NCBI RefSeq assembly: GCF_030812295.1
Contig: NZ_JAUSSK010000002.1
Span: forward strand, 496,001-560,000
Direction: 5' to 3'
Origin: Luteibacter jiangsuensis
GTDB taxonomy: Bacteria; Pseudomonadota; Gammaproteobacteria; Xanthomonadales; Rhodanobacteraceae
Length of the DNA: 64,000 nucleotides
The notes beneath the pieces are model-generated. The model saw nothing but the letters and a program-made list of their open reading frames with translations. It searched no databases and was not told the DNA's origin. Of this stretch, positions 25,397-34,697 are shown in pieces. Both the position numbers and the translations under genes were made by a program. Position 1 is the stretch's first letter. Every line of letters starts with the position of its first letter.

Positions 25397-26425
25397 TTAC
25401 AACCGCCGAGGGGCCGTCGATCCGCGCACGACGAGATCCGGGCTGAAGCCCTCGTTCTCGATCATCGGCTCGTTGTCCTCGCGTTCGAGTTCCGCGATGA
25501 GGCGTTGTGCCGCGTGACGGCCGATCTCCTCGGTGTTCTGGCGTGCGGTGGTCAGTGCGGGCCAGGACTGCTTGGAGAACGGGCTGTCCTCGAAACCGGC
25601 GATGGACAACTCCCAGGGCACGTCCACGCCTCCGGAACGGGCGGCGGCAAGCACGCCGGCCGCGATCTCGTCGTTCGAGCCGAAGATCGCCGTGGGCGGT
25701 TCCTTCAAGGCGAGCAGCTTGCGCGCGCCGCGGAAGCCATCGTCGAACGAATAATCACCCTCCACCACGAGCTTTTTGTCCACCGCGATGCCGTACTCGC
25801 GCAGCGCGTCCTCGTAGCCCTGGTAGCGCTCGGGGCTGGAGCGGTGTTCCTTGCCGCCCCAGAGGAAGCCGATGCGGTGGTGTCCAAGCTGGATGAGGTG
25901 CTCGGTGATGGCGTAGGCCGCGTCGCGGTCGTCGACGAAGACGCAGGGCCAGCCGTCCTTGGGGTCCTGCCGCGCCGAGATGATCCGCACGAAAGGCACT
26001 TTCTGTTCCGTCAGCGTCGCCAGCAGACCCGGCTGCTCCGACATCGGCGGGCAGAGCACGAGGCCGGCCAGCCGGTTGCGCCGTACCAGGTCGCCCAGTT
26101 GCTCGGCCAGGCGTGGGGCGGAGGAGTCGCAGGGATGGATCTGCAGGCCGAAGCCACGCTCGCGGCATACCGAAAGCACGCCGTTCTGCATGGCGATGAC
26201 GTAGTGCGCGTTGGGGTTGTCGTAGACCAGGCCCAGCGCGTAGGTACGCGAGCTGCGCAGGCTGCGCGCGGCCTGGTCGGGCTGGTAATCGAGCGCCTCG
26301 ATCGCGCGCTGCACCCTCTCGCGGGTACGCGCATGGACCGACGGCTCGTGGTTGATCACGCGGGAGACGGTCTTGAGCGATACGCCCGCGCGCTCGGCGA
26401 CGTCCTTAATGGTAGGGCTACGCAA
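25397..26425 (-). CDS. nagR: LacI-family transcriptional regulator, probable NagR
   Basis: LacI/GalR regulator of 342 residues with the N-terminal HTH (SPTIKDVAERAGVSLKTVSRVINHEPSV) and a periplasmic-binding-protein-like effector domain; CVFVDDRDAAYAITEHLI, GHHRIGFLWGG and FGSNDEIAAGVL are typical motifs. I prefer the TTG start at 26425: it is preceded by GAGGGG seven bases upstream and gives a normal LacI N-terminus. The ATG at 26455 would add ten hydrophobic/basic residues behind a weak site. It lies downstream of the sugar transporter on the same strand, and a perfect TGACAACGTTGTCA palindrome near glk fits the known NagR site type in Xanthomonas. The name is inferred. Confidence 0.85.
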   Translation of the reverse strand: MRSPTIKDVAERAGVSLKTVSRVINHEPSVHARTRERVQRAIEALDYQPDQAARSLRSSRTYALGLVYDNPNAHYVIAMQNGVLSVCRERGFGLQIHPCDSSAPRLAEQLGDLVRRNRLAGLVLCPPMSEQPGLLATLTEQKVPFVRIISARQDPKDGWPCVFVDDRDAAYAITEHLIQLGHHRIGFLWGGKEHRSSPERYQGYEDALREYGIAVDKKLVVEGDYSFDDGFRGARKLLALKEPPTAIFGSNDEIAAGVLAAARSGGVDVPWELSIAGFEDSPFSKQSWPALTTARQNTEEIGRHAAQRLIAELEREDNEPMIENEGFSPDLVVRGSTAPRRL

Positions 26426-26491
26426 TCTACGACCCCTCAATAGCAAGACGGCCATCCTAGCGGATGACCGTTACTTAGCGAAGGTGGGACC

Positions 26492-27781
26492 TCAGTCCTT
26501 GACGTGCTGGCCCACCCGGTGGCCCGCCGCGCCGTAGTACAGGATGTAGAGGTAGCAGGGGACCATGAGGCACAGGAACACGGCCTGGAAATCGAAGGTC
26601 TGCTTCAGGTGGGCGAAGATCACCGGGATGATCGCACCGCCGGCGATGCCCATGATGAGGAAAGCCGAGCCGAACTCGGTGAGGGCGCCCAGGCCCTTGA
26701 TCGCCAGCGGGAAGATCGCCGGCCACATCATCGCGTTGGCGAAGCCGAGCGCGGCGACGAAGCCCACCGAGACATAACCGCTGGTGACATAGGTGCCGAT
26801 CGAGAAGACCACGCCCAGGACGGCGGAGAAGGCCAGGTAACGCTGCTGCGAGACGAACTTCGGAATCAGGAGCAGGCCGGCGATGTAACCCACCAGCATC
26901 GCGATGAGCGTGTACGAGGTGAAGTGCTGCGTGTCGGCGGGCGTCATGCCGAAGCCCTGGCCGTACGTGCCGATGGCGTCGCCGGCCATCACTTCCACGC
27001 CCACGTAGACGAACAGGCAGAGCACGCCCAGCCACAGGTGCGGAAAGCTGAAGAGGCTGCCCTTGGCATGGCCGATGGCGCGCTCGGAATTGTCGCTCGA
27101 CGGCTTGATCTCCGGCAGCGATGAGCGGACCACCCATACCGCCAGTACCACCAGCAGGCCGGCCATCACCATGTACGGCAGGTGCACCTTCGCGGCGAAG
27201 GCCGCGAGCAGGGCATCCTTCGCCTCCGGGGAACCAGCCGCCGCGATCTGCTTGTCGAAATTGCCGATGTCGCTCATCACCACCGCGCCGAACACGAAGG
27301 GTGCCGCCGCGCCGGCGAGCTTGTTGCAGATGCCCATGAAGGCGATGCGCTGCGCACCGCTGTCGATCGGGCCGAGAATGGAGATGTACGGGTTGGAGGC
27401 GGTCTGCAGCAGCGAGAGGCCGGCGCCGATCACGAACAGGCCGGTGAGTGCTCCCGGGTAGACGCGCATCGTGACGAACTGGCCGAACATCACCGCGCCG
27501 ATCGCCATGACGAACAGGCCCAGGCCCATCCCTTTCTTCATGCCCGTCTTCTTCAGGATGAAGGAGGAGGGCAGGGCGAGGAAGAAATACGAGAGGTAGA
27601 AGGCCATCGGCACCAGGAAGGCGTTCACGTCGTCGAGGTTGAAGGCGAGCTTGACGAAGGTGATCAGTGGCCCGTTGAGCCAGGTGACGAAGCCGAAAAT
27701 GAAGAACAGGACGCCGATGATGATCATCGGGACCAGGCTTGAATGACGCGTCTCGTCGACGGCGACCGCGGTGGACGACAT
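26492..27781 (-). CDS. nagP: FucP/GluP/NagP-type sugar:H+ symporter (MFS)
   Basis: Twelve-helix inner-membrane importer, 429 residues. Typical family features are FGFVTWLNGPLITFVKLAF in helix 1, FFLALPSSFILKKTGMKKGMGLGL, and SNPYISILGP; the helix 9-12 half has EFGSAFLIMGIAGGAIIPV. NagP in Xanthomonas and Shewanella imports GlcNAc; GluP relatives import glucose or galactose, so the sugar is not certain. The ATG at 27781 has GAGGGGAG in front; an upstream ATG (27826) is less likely. It precedes the LacI gene in a probable operon and faces glk across a 363-base regulatory region. Confidence 0.88.
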   Translation of the reverse strand: MSSTAVAVDETRHSSLVPMIIIGVLFFIFGFVTWLNGPLITFVKLAFNLDDVNAFLVPMAFYLSYFFLALPSSFILKKTGMKKGMGLGLFVMAIGAVMFGQFVTMRVYPGALTGLFVIGAGLSLLQTASNPYISILGPIDSGAQRIAFMGICNKLAGAAAPFVFGAVVMSDIGNFDKQIAAAGSPEAKDALLAAFAAKVHLPYMVMAGLLVVLAVWVVRSSLPEIKPSSDNSERAIGHAKGSLFSFPHLWLGVLCLFVYVGVEVMAGDAIGTYGQGFGMTPADTQHFTSYTLIAMLVGYIAGLLLIPKFVSQQRYLAFSAVLGVVFSIGTYVTSGYVSVGFVAALGFANAMMWPAIFPLAIKGLGALTEFGSAFLIMGIAGGAIIPVIFAHLKQTFDFQAVFLCLMVPCYLYILYYGAAGHRVGQHVKD

Positions 27782-28144
27782 GGGTGGCTCCCCTCGTGTG
27801 ATGTTCGGCATCCGGAACGGCGGCACCGCCGGAGACGCCCCGATTTGTCCCCTTTATTGACTCGTGTGCGTAACGTTGTCAATCGCCGCCGCCGTGCGGC
27901 GCGTGACCGATGGCAGGGGGTGCGACTTTCGATGTCGCGGCGCGTCAAGCCACTGATCCGCCATGCGACGTGCATGCCAGCGGCCACACGGCGCTTCGTT
28001 GGCGGGGGAACGGGTGCGGCGGGATAAGGATTCCTGTTGCAGCGCGTTATGGAATCGCGCTTGTCCTAGCCATTTGTCCTGTTGACAACGTTGTCATCGG
28101 CCTCACAGACTCGGCGGCAACAGGGGAGTCACAAGGGGCACGGG
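27782..28144. promoter_or_regulatory. Divergent regulatory region between nagP and glk
   Basis: Contains a half-conserved NagR-like site (AACGTTGTCAA, 27872-27882) on the nagP side and a perfect one on the glk side. The rest (about 27885-28070) is GC-rich and shows no convincing ORF or hairpin terminator. Confidence 0.55.
28083..28096. promoter_or_regulatory. Perfect LacI/NagR-type operator TGACAACGTTGTCA
   Basis: A 14-bp perfect palindrome 49 bases before the glk start. TTGACA (28082-28087), part of the same site, can serve as a -35 box, so bound repressor would occlude the promoter. The motif agrees with the palindromes described for NagR of Xanthomonas (TGACA-rCGy-TGTCA core). Confidence 0.8.
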
Positions 28145-29170
28145 ATGGGCGAGTCGGCCAAACAACGGGGAGTCGTGCGTGCATCGCGGGCCGGGGCGTT
28201 CATCGCCGCCGACGTGGGCGGCACCCATGCCCGTATCGGCCTGGTTCGCCGTGCCGCCGGTTCCTCCGCGATCGAAGTGCTCCGCTACGAGCGCTACGCC
28301 TGCGCTGACTGGCCCAGCCTGACCGCCGTCCTGCAGGATTTCGTCGGCCGTCTGGAAGGCCACGACGTCATTGAACATTGCGCCGTGGCGAGTGCCGGCT
28401 ACGTGCTCGGCGACGCCATCGTCAACGAGAACCTTCCCTGGCCGGTCTCCATCGGCGACATTCGCGAAACCCTGGGGCTGACCGGGCTCGCCGTCGTCAA
28501 CGATTTCGAAGCCGTGGCCTACGCCTGCCAGTTCCTGCAGGGCCACGAAACCACGCCCATCATCGAGACGTCCGCCGAACCGGCGGAGGGACCGATCCTC
28601 GTGATGGGGCCCGGCACGGGGCTCGGTTCGGCTGTGCTCCTGCCCGGCAAGCCACACGCCACCGTGCTGCCGACCGAAGCCGGACAGATATCCCTGGCCC
28701 CGGGCAACGAGCGCGAAGTCGCCATCCTCGGCGAACTGGCGCGCGGCCGTGACTATGTTTCCTATGAGAACGCGCTTTCCGGCCCGGGCCTCCTCAATCT
28801 TTATCGAGCCATTTCCACGCTGCGCGGCACGGCCGCGACGCTGCCCCACCCCGCGGCCGTCACCGGCGCCGCGCTCGACGGCAGCGACATCGCCGCGACC
28901 GAAGCGCTGGACGTTTTCTGCGGTCTGCTCGGCAGCTTCGTCGGCGATCTCGCCATGCTCTACGGCGCCCGTGGTGGCGTGTATCTCGCCGGCGGGATCC
29001 TGCCGCAGGTACGCGACCGCCTGCTCGCCAGCAGCTTCGCCACCAGGTTCTTCAACAAGGGCGTCATGCGCGCCTTTCTCCAGCAAGTGCCGGTACGTCT
29101 GATGGACCACGGACAGTTGGGTGTGATCGGTGCCGCCGGTCTCTACCTGCACGGTTCGACCGCTCATTGA
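28145..29170 (+). CDS. glk: Glucokinase-family sugar kinase
   Basis: Cytosolic ATP-dependent hexokinase of the Glk type (PF02685), 341 residues. AADVGGTHARIGLV carries the phosphate-1 motif and LAVVNDFEAVAYA the catalytic Asp; the GPGTGLGSAVLLPG loop and the C-terminal VYLAGGILPQV are also clear. It phosphorylates glucose, or may serve GlcNAc given the neighbours (NagP, NagR, GH20). Start at ATG 28145 with AAGGGG in front; the open frame from 28082 is discarded since it starts inside the operator. A TonB receptor follows after 120 bases. Confidence 0.9.
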   Translation: MGESAKQRGVVRASRAGAFIAADVGGTHARIGLVRRAAGSSAIEVLRYERYACADWPSLTAVLQDFVGRLEGHDVIEHCAVASAGYVLGDAIVNENLPWPVSIGDIRETLGLTGLAVVNDFEAVAYACQFLQGHETTPIIETSAEPAEGPILVMGPGTGLGSAVLLPGKPHATVLPTEAGQISLAPGNEREVAILGELARGRDYVSYENALSGPGLLNLYRAISTLRGTAATLPHPAAVTGAALDGSDIAATEALDVFCGLLGSFVGDLAMLYGARGGVYLAGGILPQVRDRLLASSFATRFFNKGVMRAFLQQVPVRLMDHGQLGVIGAAGLYLHGSTAH

Positions 29171-29207
29171 AGAGCGGGAAAGGAACGCTTCGCTTAGTTC
29201 AAAAACC

Positions 29208-29221
29208 GGGCCGCAAGGCCC
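29208..29221 (+). other. Short stem-loop between glk and the sugar TonB receptor
   Basis: GGGCC-GCAA-GGCCC, followed by a second small stem CTTCG / CGAAG. No T-run, so perhaps only an attenuating or mRNA-processing structure. Confidence 0.35.
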
Positions 29222-29290
29222 TTCGATAGCAACGAAGCACGGCGCGGCCGCGAAACCCGTCGTCGCTACATCCTCTGAGGGGAGGACATC

Positions 29291-32026
29291 ATGTCGCATC
29301 GTAGAAACCTGCTTACGGCGAGCATCGTCGCCGGATTGTGTTGTTTCACCGGGATCGCCGCCGCGCAAGACGCCGCGCCGCCTCCGGCGAAAGCCCAGAC
29401 CGCCCAGGAAAAGGCGGATGCCGCGAAGGCCGCACAGCTCGAAGGCATCACCGTCACCGGTATCCGCGCCAGCCTGGAGAAGTCGCTGGATACCAAACGC
29501 AACGCCGACGCCGTCGTCGAAGCGGTCACCGCCGAGGACATCGGCAAGTTCCCGAACACCAACGTCGCCGAGGCGATGACGCAGATCCCGGGCGTCGTGA
29601 TCGACCGCGCTTTCGGCCAGGGTGACCGTGTCTCGATCGACGGCACCGATCCCAGCCTCAACCTCACCTTCCTCAACGGCCAGCCGATCTCGCAGACGCC
29701 GTGGCAGTACGGCGCGCAGCCGAACCGCGGCTTCGACTTCACCATGCTCGCCCCGGAAATCGTCGGCCGCCTGGAAGTCTACAAGTCGCCGGAAGCGCGC
29801 CTGCCGGAAGGCAGCCTCGGCGGCACCATCCTGCTGCATACACTGCAGCCGTTGGATCTGCCGGCGAATACCATCCGTGGCTCGTTCGGCCTCAACTACA
29901 ACGACCAGGCCACGCCGGGCACCCGCCCGAACGGCTCGGCGCTGTACAGTTGGAAGAACGCCAGCAATACCTTCGGCGTGATCGGTTCGATCCAGCACTA
30001 CGAAGAGAAGATCGATCGCCAGGGCTTCGAGATCTTCAGCTACAGCCCGGTATCGAAATGGGCATCCAGCCCCGCCGTGGCCGCCGGCATCGCCAACGGC
30101 ACGCTCGATCCGAACGCGAAGGTTCCCGACGAGGTGAACTCGGCGTGGTTCCAGCAGAAGCGCAAGCGCGACACCGCCACGCTGGGCTTCCAGATCCGCC
30201 CGACGGATAACTGGGATATCGACATCAACAACCTGTTCGTCCGCGAGAACTTCGACAACTGGAACCAGTCGCTGTATCCGTTCACCGGCGCCACGCCGGG
30301 CAACGTCACCAGCTTCAACCAGGGTCCGGACGGCGTCGTCACCGGCGGCCATGTCTGCGGCAACGATACGGTGGGCTGTCCGGCCATCGCGCAGGGCACC
30401 TTCGACAGCAACATCCGCAAGTCCGTGGTGCGCACGTCGGCGTTCGACCTGAAGTCGACCTATCGCGGCGACGGCTGGAAGCTGGGTGGCGCGGCGGGCT
30501 ACAGCAAGGCCACCAACAACAACATCTCGCAGGCGGTGATGGAGCCGGTCTATGCCGGCGGTTACACCTGGGACATCAACAAGGGCTTCGCCTTCGACAA
30601 CCCGGCCGCCGCGCGCGATCCGGCGAACTGGCACATGGGCGACGTGGACGGCCTCGGCGGCTGGCCAGGCAACTACGGCGATTACTCGGCGCAGTCGCGT
30701 GACACCTATGCGCAGCTGGACTTCTCGAAGTACTTCGATTCGTTCTTCAACGAACTGGCCTTCGGCTATCGCTGGAACCGCCATGAGGAAGGCATGCAGG
30801 CGCATGTCTACGGCGGCAACGCACCGACCAACCTCGCCGCGCTCGGCTTCGGTGGTTTCACCGACACGCTGGACGCGTTCGACGGCGCGCTGGATGGTTC
30901 GTCGAGCCACGTGATGCCGGACCGTGACGCCCAGTACGCCTGGGTGCGCAACACGAACGGCGGCAACGAAGACCCGGGCACCTACCTCAACGGCACCTAC
31001 AAGCTGGTCGAGAAGACCAATGCGGCCTATGTGCAGGGCAACTTCGCCGGTGGCGACTTCCACGGCAACGTGGGCTTCCGCTACGTCGACACCAAGACCG
31101 ACGGCACGGGCTTCGTCTACAGCGGCGCCCCGGTACTGCCCGCCCCGGCCGGCTCCTGGCAGACCTCGTCGAAGACCACGAAGAACTGGCTGCCCAGCCT
31201 GAACGTGGCCTACGACGTCAGTGAAGACGTGGTGCTGCGCCTGGCGGCGGCGAAGGTCATCGCCCGCCCGCCATACAACATGCAGGTGAACAACCTGTTC
31301 CTCAACGATTCCGTGCTCACCGGTTCCGGCGGCAACCCCGACCTGAAGCCGTACAAGTCGAAGAACTTCTCGCTCTCGGCGGAGTGGTACTTCGCGCCGC
31401 AGTCGTACGTGGCCCTGACCGGCTTCTACAAGAAGATCGAGAACTACACCTTCGTCGATTCCGCGCCGGAGCAGCAGTTCAACTCGGGCATCTTCAACGA
31501 CCAGACGACGTTCGCGCGCCAGGTCGCCCAGGGCCTCTGCACGCCGGACGGCTTCTGCACCTATAGCATCAGCCGCCCGCGCGACACCGGTTCGGGCAAG
31601 GTGCGCGGTGGCAGCCTGAGCTACCAGCAGGCATTCTGGGATACGGGTTTCGGCGTGACCGCCAACTACACGTATGCCAAGGGCACGCTGGATTCGGGTG
31701 GTTCGCTGCCGTACAACTCGAAGAACTCGTACTCGGTCAGCCCGTACTACGAAATGGGTCCGTTCAGCGCCCGCCTCACCTACAACTGGCGTGGCAAGTA
31801 CCTTGCCGGCGGCTACATCGCCGGTGCGCCGCCGGCCACCACGGCCGACTACGGCGACCTCGGCGCGACCCTGGGCTGGAAGCTCAACAAGCAGGTGTCG
31901 TTCACCCTCGCTGGCATGAACCTCACCAACGAGAAGTACAAGCAGTACCTCGGCATCACGGCGATGCCGGTGGCCAAGTACACCACCGGCCGCCGCTACA
32001 TGGCCTCGGTGCATTTCGACCTCTGA
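29291..32026 (+). CDS. TonB-dependent receptor, TIGR01782 (TonB-Xanth-Caul) type, probable oligosaccharide receptor
   Basis: 911-residue outer-membrane importer. Signal peptide ends at GIAAA-Q; a TonB box lies in LEGITVTGIRASLEKSLDTK, the family's hallmark, followed by DAVVEAVTAEDIGKFPNTNV, the plug and a barrel closed by RRYMASVHFDL. Receptors with IRASLEKSLDTKR are abundant in Xanthomonas and Caulobacter and serve carbohydrate uptake (CUT) loci. Its position between glk and a GH20 hexosaminidase suggests chitin or N-glycan oligosaccharides. GGGGAGG precedes the ATG. A strong terminator follows. Confidence 0.93.
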   Translation: MSHRRNLLTASIVAGLCCFTGIAAAQDAAPPPAKAQTAQEKADAAKAAQLEGITVTGIRASLEKSLDTKRNADAVVEAVTAEDIGKFPNTNVAEAMTQIPGVVIDRAFGQGDRVSIDGTDPSLNLTFLNGQPISQTPWQYGAQPNRGFDFTMLAPEIVGRLEVYKSPEARLPEGSLGGTILLHTLQPLDLPANTIRGSFGLNYNDQATPGTRPNGSALYSWKNASNTFGVIGSIQHYEEKIDRQGFEIFSYSPVSKWASSPAVAAGIANGTLDPNAKVPDEVNSAWFQQKRKRDTATLGFQIRPTDNWDIDINNLFVRENFDNWNQSLYPFTGATPGNVTSFNQGPDGVVTGGHVCGNDTVGCPAIAQGTFDSNIRKSVVRTSAFDLKSTYRGDGWKLGGAAGYSKATNNNISQAVMEPVYAGGYTWDINKGFAFDNPAAARDPANWHMGDVDGLGGWPGNYGDYSAQSRDTYAQLDFSKYFDSFFNELAFGYRWNRHEEGMQAHVYGGNAPTNLAALGFGGFTDTLDAFDGALDGSSSHVMPDRDAQYAWVRNTNGGNEDPGTYLNGTYKLVEKTNAAYVQGNFAGGDFHGNVGFRYVDTKTDGTGFVYSGAPVLPAPAGSWQTSSKTTKNWLPSLNVAYDVSEDVVLRLAAAKVIARPPYNMQVNNLFLNDSVLTGSGGNPDLKPYKSKNFSLSAEWYFAPQSYVALTGFYKKIENYTFVDSAPEQQFNSGIFNDQTTFARQVAQGLCTPDGFCTYSISRPRDTGSGKVRGGSLSYQQAFWDTGFGVTANYTYAKGTLDSGGSLPYNSKNSYSVSPYYEMGPFSARLTYNWRGKYLAGGYIAGAPPATTADYGDLGATLGWKLNKQVSFTLAGMNLTNEKYKQYLGITAMPVAKYTTGRRYMASVHFDL

Positions 32027-32040
32027 TAACACGTCCCGGA

Positions 32041-32127
32041 CGTGCGGCCACGGACGGCCGCACGCGCACCCCTCGAAGCTCCATTCCCCTCGGGCCCGAC
32101 GCATCTTCATCGGGCCCGTTTTTTTTT
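32041..32127 (+). terminator. Double hairpin terminator after the sugar TonB receptor
   Basis: First hairpin CGTGCGGCC / GGCCGCACG (32041-32064), then CGGGCCCGA / TCGGGCCCG (32091-32118) followed by nine Ts. The second is a strong intrinsic terminator. A REP remnant (GTCGGCTCCCACC) starts right after. Confidence 0.93.
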
Positions 32128-32128
32128 G

Positions 32129-32142
32129 GGTCGGCTCCCACC
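32129..32142 (-). repeat. REP remnant
   Basis: GGTCGGCTCCCACC is the inverse of the REP head GTGGGAGCCGAC; no partner remains. Confidence 0.5.
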
Positions 32143-32210
32143 ACGGTAGGCAGCGTCACCGGTTACCGCCACAATCGACCGACCATCAACCGATCCGACA
32201 GGAGCCCTCG

Positions 32211-34487
32211 ATGCGCCGAATCCTCCTCCTCGCCATGGCCGCAGGCCTTGCCGCCTGTGCCAACCAGCCGAGGCATGAAGCCGGTCCCGTCGACGACACT
32301 CCGCTATCCCTCATTCCCATGCCCGCGCAGCTGCAGCGCGCTCCCGGGCATTTCCGCCTCGACGCCGGCACGTCGATCAGCGTGGCGCCGGGCGACACGC
32401 AGGCCAGGCGCGTCGCGGTTCAACTGCAGGGCTGGATCCGCCAGGCCAGGGGCTTCACTCCGGCCATCGTCGAGGGCAAGCCCAAGAGCGGTGGCATCGC
32501 CCTCGCCACCGTATCCAGCATCAAGGGACGCGAGGCGTACACGCTCGACGTCGATAGCGGTGGCGTGCGTATCGCCGCGAATGACGAAACCGGCCTGTTC
32601 TACGGCGCGGTTACCTACTGGCAGTTGCTGACCGACCCCGCGGCGCAGAACGGCGTCCCCGGCGTGCATATCGTCGACGCGCCTCGCTTCGAGTGGCGCG
32701 GCCTGATGCTCGATTCCAGCCGCCATTTCCAGTCGGTGAACGAGATCGAGCACCTGCTCGACCAGATGGCGATGCACAAGCTCAACACCTTCCACTGGCA
32801 CCTGACCGATGACCAGGGCTGGCGCCTGCAGATCGAGAAGTATCCCCGGCTCACGGAAACCGGCGCATGCCGCAAGCCCGTCGGCCCCGACGTCGCGTTG
32901 ACCGGCGACCCCGATCGTCCGTACTGCGGGTTCTACACGCAGGACGAGGCGAAGCAGATCGTGGCCTACGCGGCGGAGCGTCATATCACCGTGGTTCCGG
33001 AAATCGAGATGCCGGGACACGCGCAGGCCGCGGTCGCCGCTTATCCGAAGTTCGGCGCCGGTGGCAAGAAGCTCCCCGTATCGTCCGATTGGGGCGTCAA
33101 CACCGCGCTGTACAACGTCGATGACGGCACCTTCGTCTTCCTGCAGGACGTGCTGGACGAGGTGATGGCGGTCTTCCCGTCCACGTACATCCACGTCGGT
33201 GGCGACGAGGCGGCGAAGGACGAGTGGGAACGTTCGAAGACGGTGCAGGCGAAGATGAAATCGCTCGGCATCGCCGACGAGGAACAGATGCAGGGCTGGT
33301 TCATCGCGCGCATCGGCGACTACCTCGAAAAACATGGCCGCCGCCTGATCGGCTGGGACGAAATCCTCGACGGCAAGGTACCCGCCAGTGCCACGGTGAT
33401 GTCGTGGCGGGGTACCAAGGGTGCGATCAAGGCGGCCAACGCCGGCCATGACGTCGTGCTCGCACCGTCGCCGACGCTCTACCTCGACCAGCTGCAATCC
33501 AGCCTCCCCGACGAGCAGCCGGGCCGCCCCTCCGGGCAGACGCTGAGGACGCTTTACGATTTCGATCCGGTGCCGGCGGAGATAGCGCCGGACAAGGCCA
33601 GTCACGTACTCGGTGCGCAGGTCACGGTATTCAGCGAGTACCTGCCGAACTGGTACCGCACGCAGCACGCCATTTTCCCCCGCATGGCCGCGATCGCCGA
33701 ACGCACCTGGTCGCCAAAGGCGGACTGGAGTGGATTCATCGCGCGCCTTCCGGTGCAGATGTCCCGTTATCGTGCGGCGGGCATCGTTCCTTCCGACGGT
33801 GCGTATGCGGTCGCCATCCAGGCCGAGGCGGCCGGCGGGGACAAGGCGAAGATCGTGCTGTCCAACCAGAGCGGTTACGGCACGCTGCGCTACACCACGG
33901 ACGGTTCCGCGCCGACGTCCCAATCCACCGCCTATGGCGGCCCCTTCGACGTGCCGTTGCCGACGACGGTTCGCGCCAACGCGTTCGCCGGTGGATTCGG
34001 CCTGGCCGGCCCGCGCGATCGCGAGATAGACGCCAAGTCGCTCTTGCACCGGACCAGCGACGAGCTGGACACGTGCAGCGACAAGCTCGTGCTGCGCCTG
34101 GAGTCGCCCAACGCGGTGAATGGCCAGCGTCCCGTGTACAAGGTGGACATCATGGACACCTGCTGGATGTGGAAGGGTGTAAAGCTCGACGGACGTTATG
34201 GCGTCGCGGTGACGGTCGACCGCCTGCCCTACAACTATGCGCTGTGGAAGGATGCCAAGGGCATCGTCGCCCGCAAGGCGCGCTCGGGCGCGGGTGAACT
34301 GGAAGTGCACCAGGACACTTGCGACGGGCCCAAGCTCACGAGTATTCCATTGGCGAAGGCGAAGGATGGCCGCGCGACACTCGATGGCGTCTTGCCCAAG
34401 CGCGAAGGCACGCACGACCTCTGCTTCGTCGTCACCGGGAAGCCGGGCCCGAAGCTATGGGTGTTGGGAGACGTGCAACTCCGCTGA
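32211..34487 (+). CDS. Beta-N-acetylhexosaminidase (GH20), lipoprotein
   Basis: Releases terminal GlcNAc/GalNAc from chitooligosaccharides or glycans in the periplasm or at the outer membrane. 758 residues. Lipobox LAAC with Cys16 marks a lipoprotein; residues 30-150 are the GH20b domain, the catalytic TIM barrel runs from about 160 to 510, with FHWHLTDDQGWR at 194-205 and the catalytic pair Asp332-Glu333 in HVGGDE. A C-terminal region (about 560-758) with a FN3/chitobiase-like fold (LRYTTDGSAPTS) and a Cys-containing extra domain is present. It is the last gene of the NAG-type locus and supplies monomer to NagP. Confidence 0.95.
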   Translation: MRRILLLAMAAGLAACANQPRHEAGPVDDTPLSLIPMPAQLQRAPGHFRLDAGTSISVAPGDTQARRVAVQLQGWIRQARGFTPAIVEGKPKSGGIALATVSSIKGREAYTLDVDSGGVRIAANDETGLFYGAVTYWQLLTDPAAQNGVPGVHIVDAPRFEWRGLMLDSSRHFQSVNEIEHLLDQMAMHKLNTFHWHLTDDQGWRLQIEKYPRLTETGACRKPVGPDVALTGDPDRPYCGFYTQDEAKQIVAYAAERHITVVPEIEMPGHAQAAVAAYPKFGAGGKKLPVSSDWGVNTALYNVDDGTFVFLQDVLDEVMAVFPSTYIHVGGDEAAKDEWERSKTVQAKMKSLGIADEEQMQGWFIARIGDYLEKHGRRLIGWDEILDGKVPASATVMSWRGTKGAIKAANAGHDVVLAPSPTLYLDQLQSSLPDEQPGRPSGQTLRTLYDFDPVPAEIAPDKASHVLGAQVTVFSEYLPNWYRTQHAIFPRMAAIAERTWSPKADWSGFIARLPVQMSRYRAAGIVPSDGAYAVAIQAEAAGGDKAKIVLSNQSGYGTLRYTTDGSAPTSQSTAYGGPFDVPLPTTVRANAFAGGFGLAGPRDREIDAKSLLHRTSDELDTCSDKLVLRLESPNAVNGQRPVYKVDIMDTCWMWKGVKLDGRYGVAVTVDRLPYNYALWKDAKGIVARKARSGAGELEVHQDTCDGPKLTSIPLAKAKDGRATLDGVLPKREGTHDLCFVVTGKPGPKLWVLGDVQLR

Positions 34488-34531
34488 TGGCCGACGGCCC
34501 ATGAGCCTGACCGCTCGGTGAGAGGTCTTTG

Positions 34532-34672
34532 GTGGGAACCGACCTTGTCGGCGATGGGAGCTTGCCTCAGGCCCTGGTAGGGGCCCTTGGGGGAGCCGAC
34601 CTTGTCGGCGATTGGGAGCTTGCCTCAAGCTGGCCCGCTGCCGCGGGATCGCCGACAAGGTCGGCTCCCACC
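34532..34672. repeat. REP cluster: two direct copies plus one inverted
   Basis: GTGGGAACCGACCTTGTCGG at 34532, GGGGGAGCCGACCTTGTCGG at 34589, and an inverted copy (CCGACAAGGTCGGCTCCCAC) ending at 34671. The second and third form a REPIN-like pair around the connector TGGCCCGCTGCCGCGGG also found at 7.3 kb. This fills the gap between the hexosaminidase and lhr genes. Confidence 0.92.
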
Positions 34673-34697
34673 AGAGCGGGTTCCCAAAAAAGGGGCT

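Noticed and set aside
28082-28144. Earlier start for glk
   Set aside because: Begins inside the perfect operator and promoter; ATG 28145 has AAGGGG.
28103-32110. A 1335-codon frame on the minus strand across glk and the sugar TonB receptor
   Set aside because: Composition is Arg/Gly/Val with no motifs; the plus-strand proteins have clear families.
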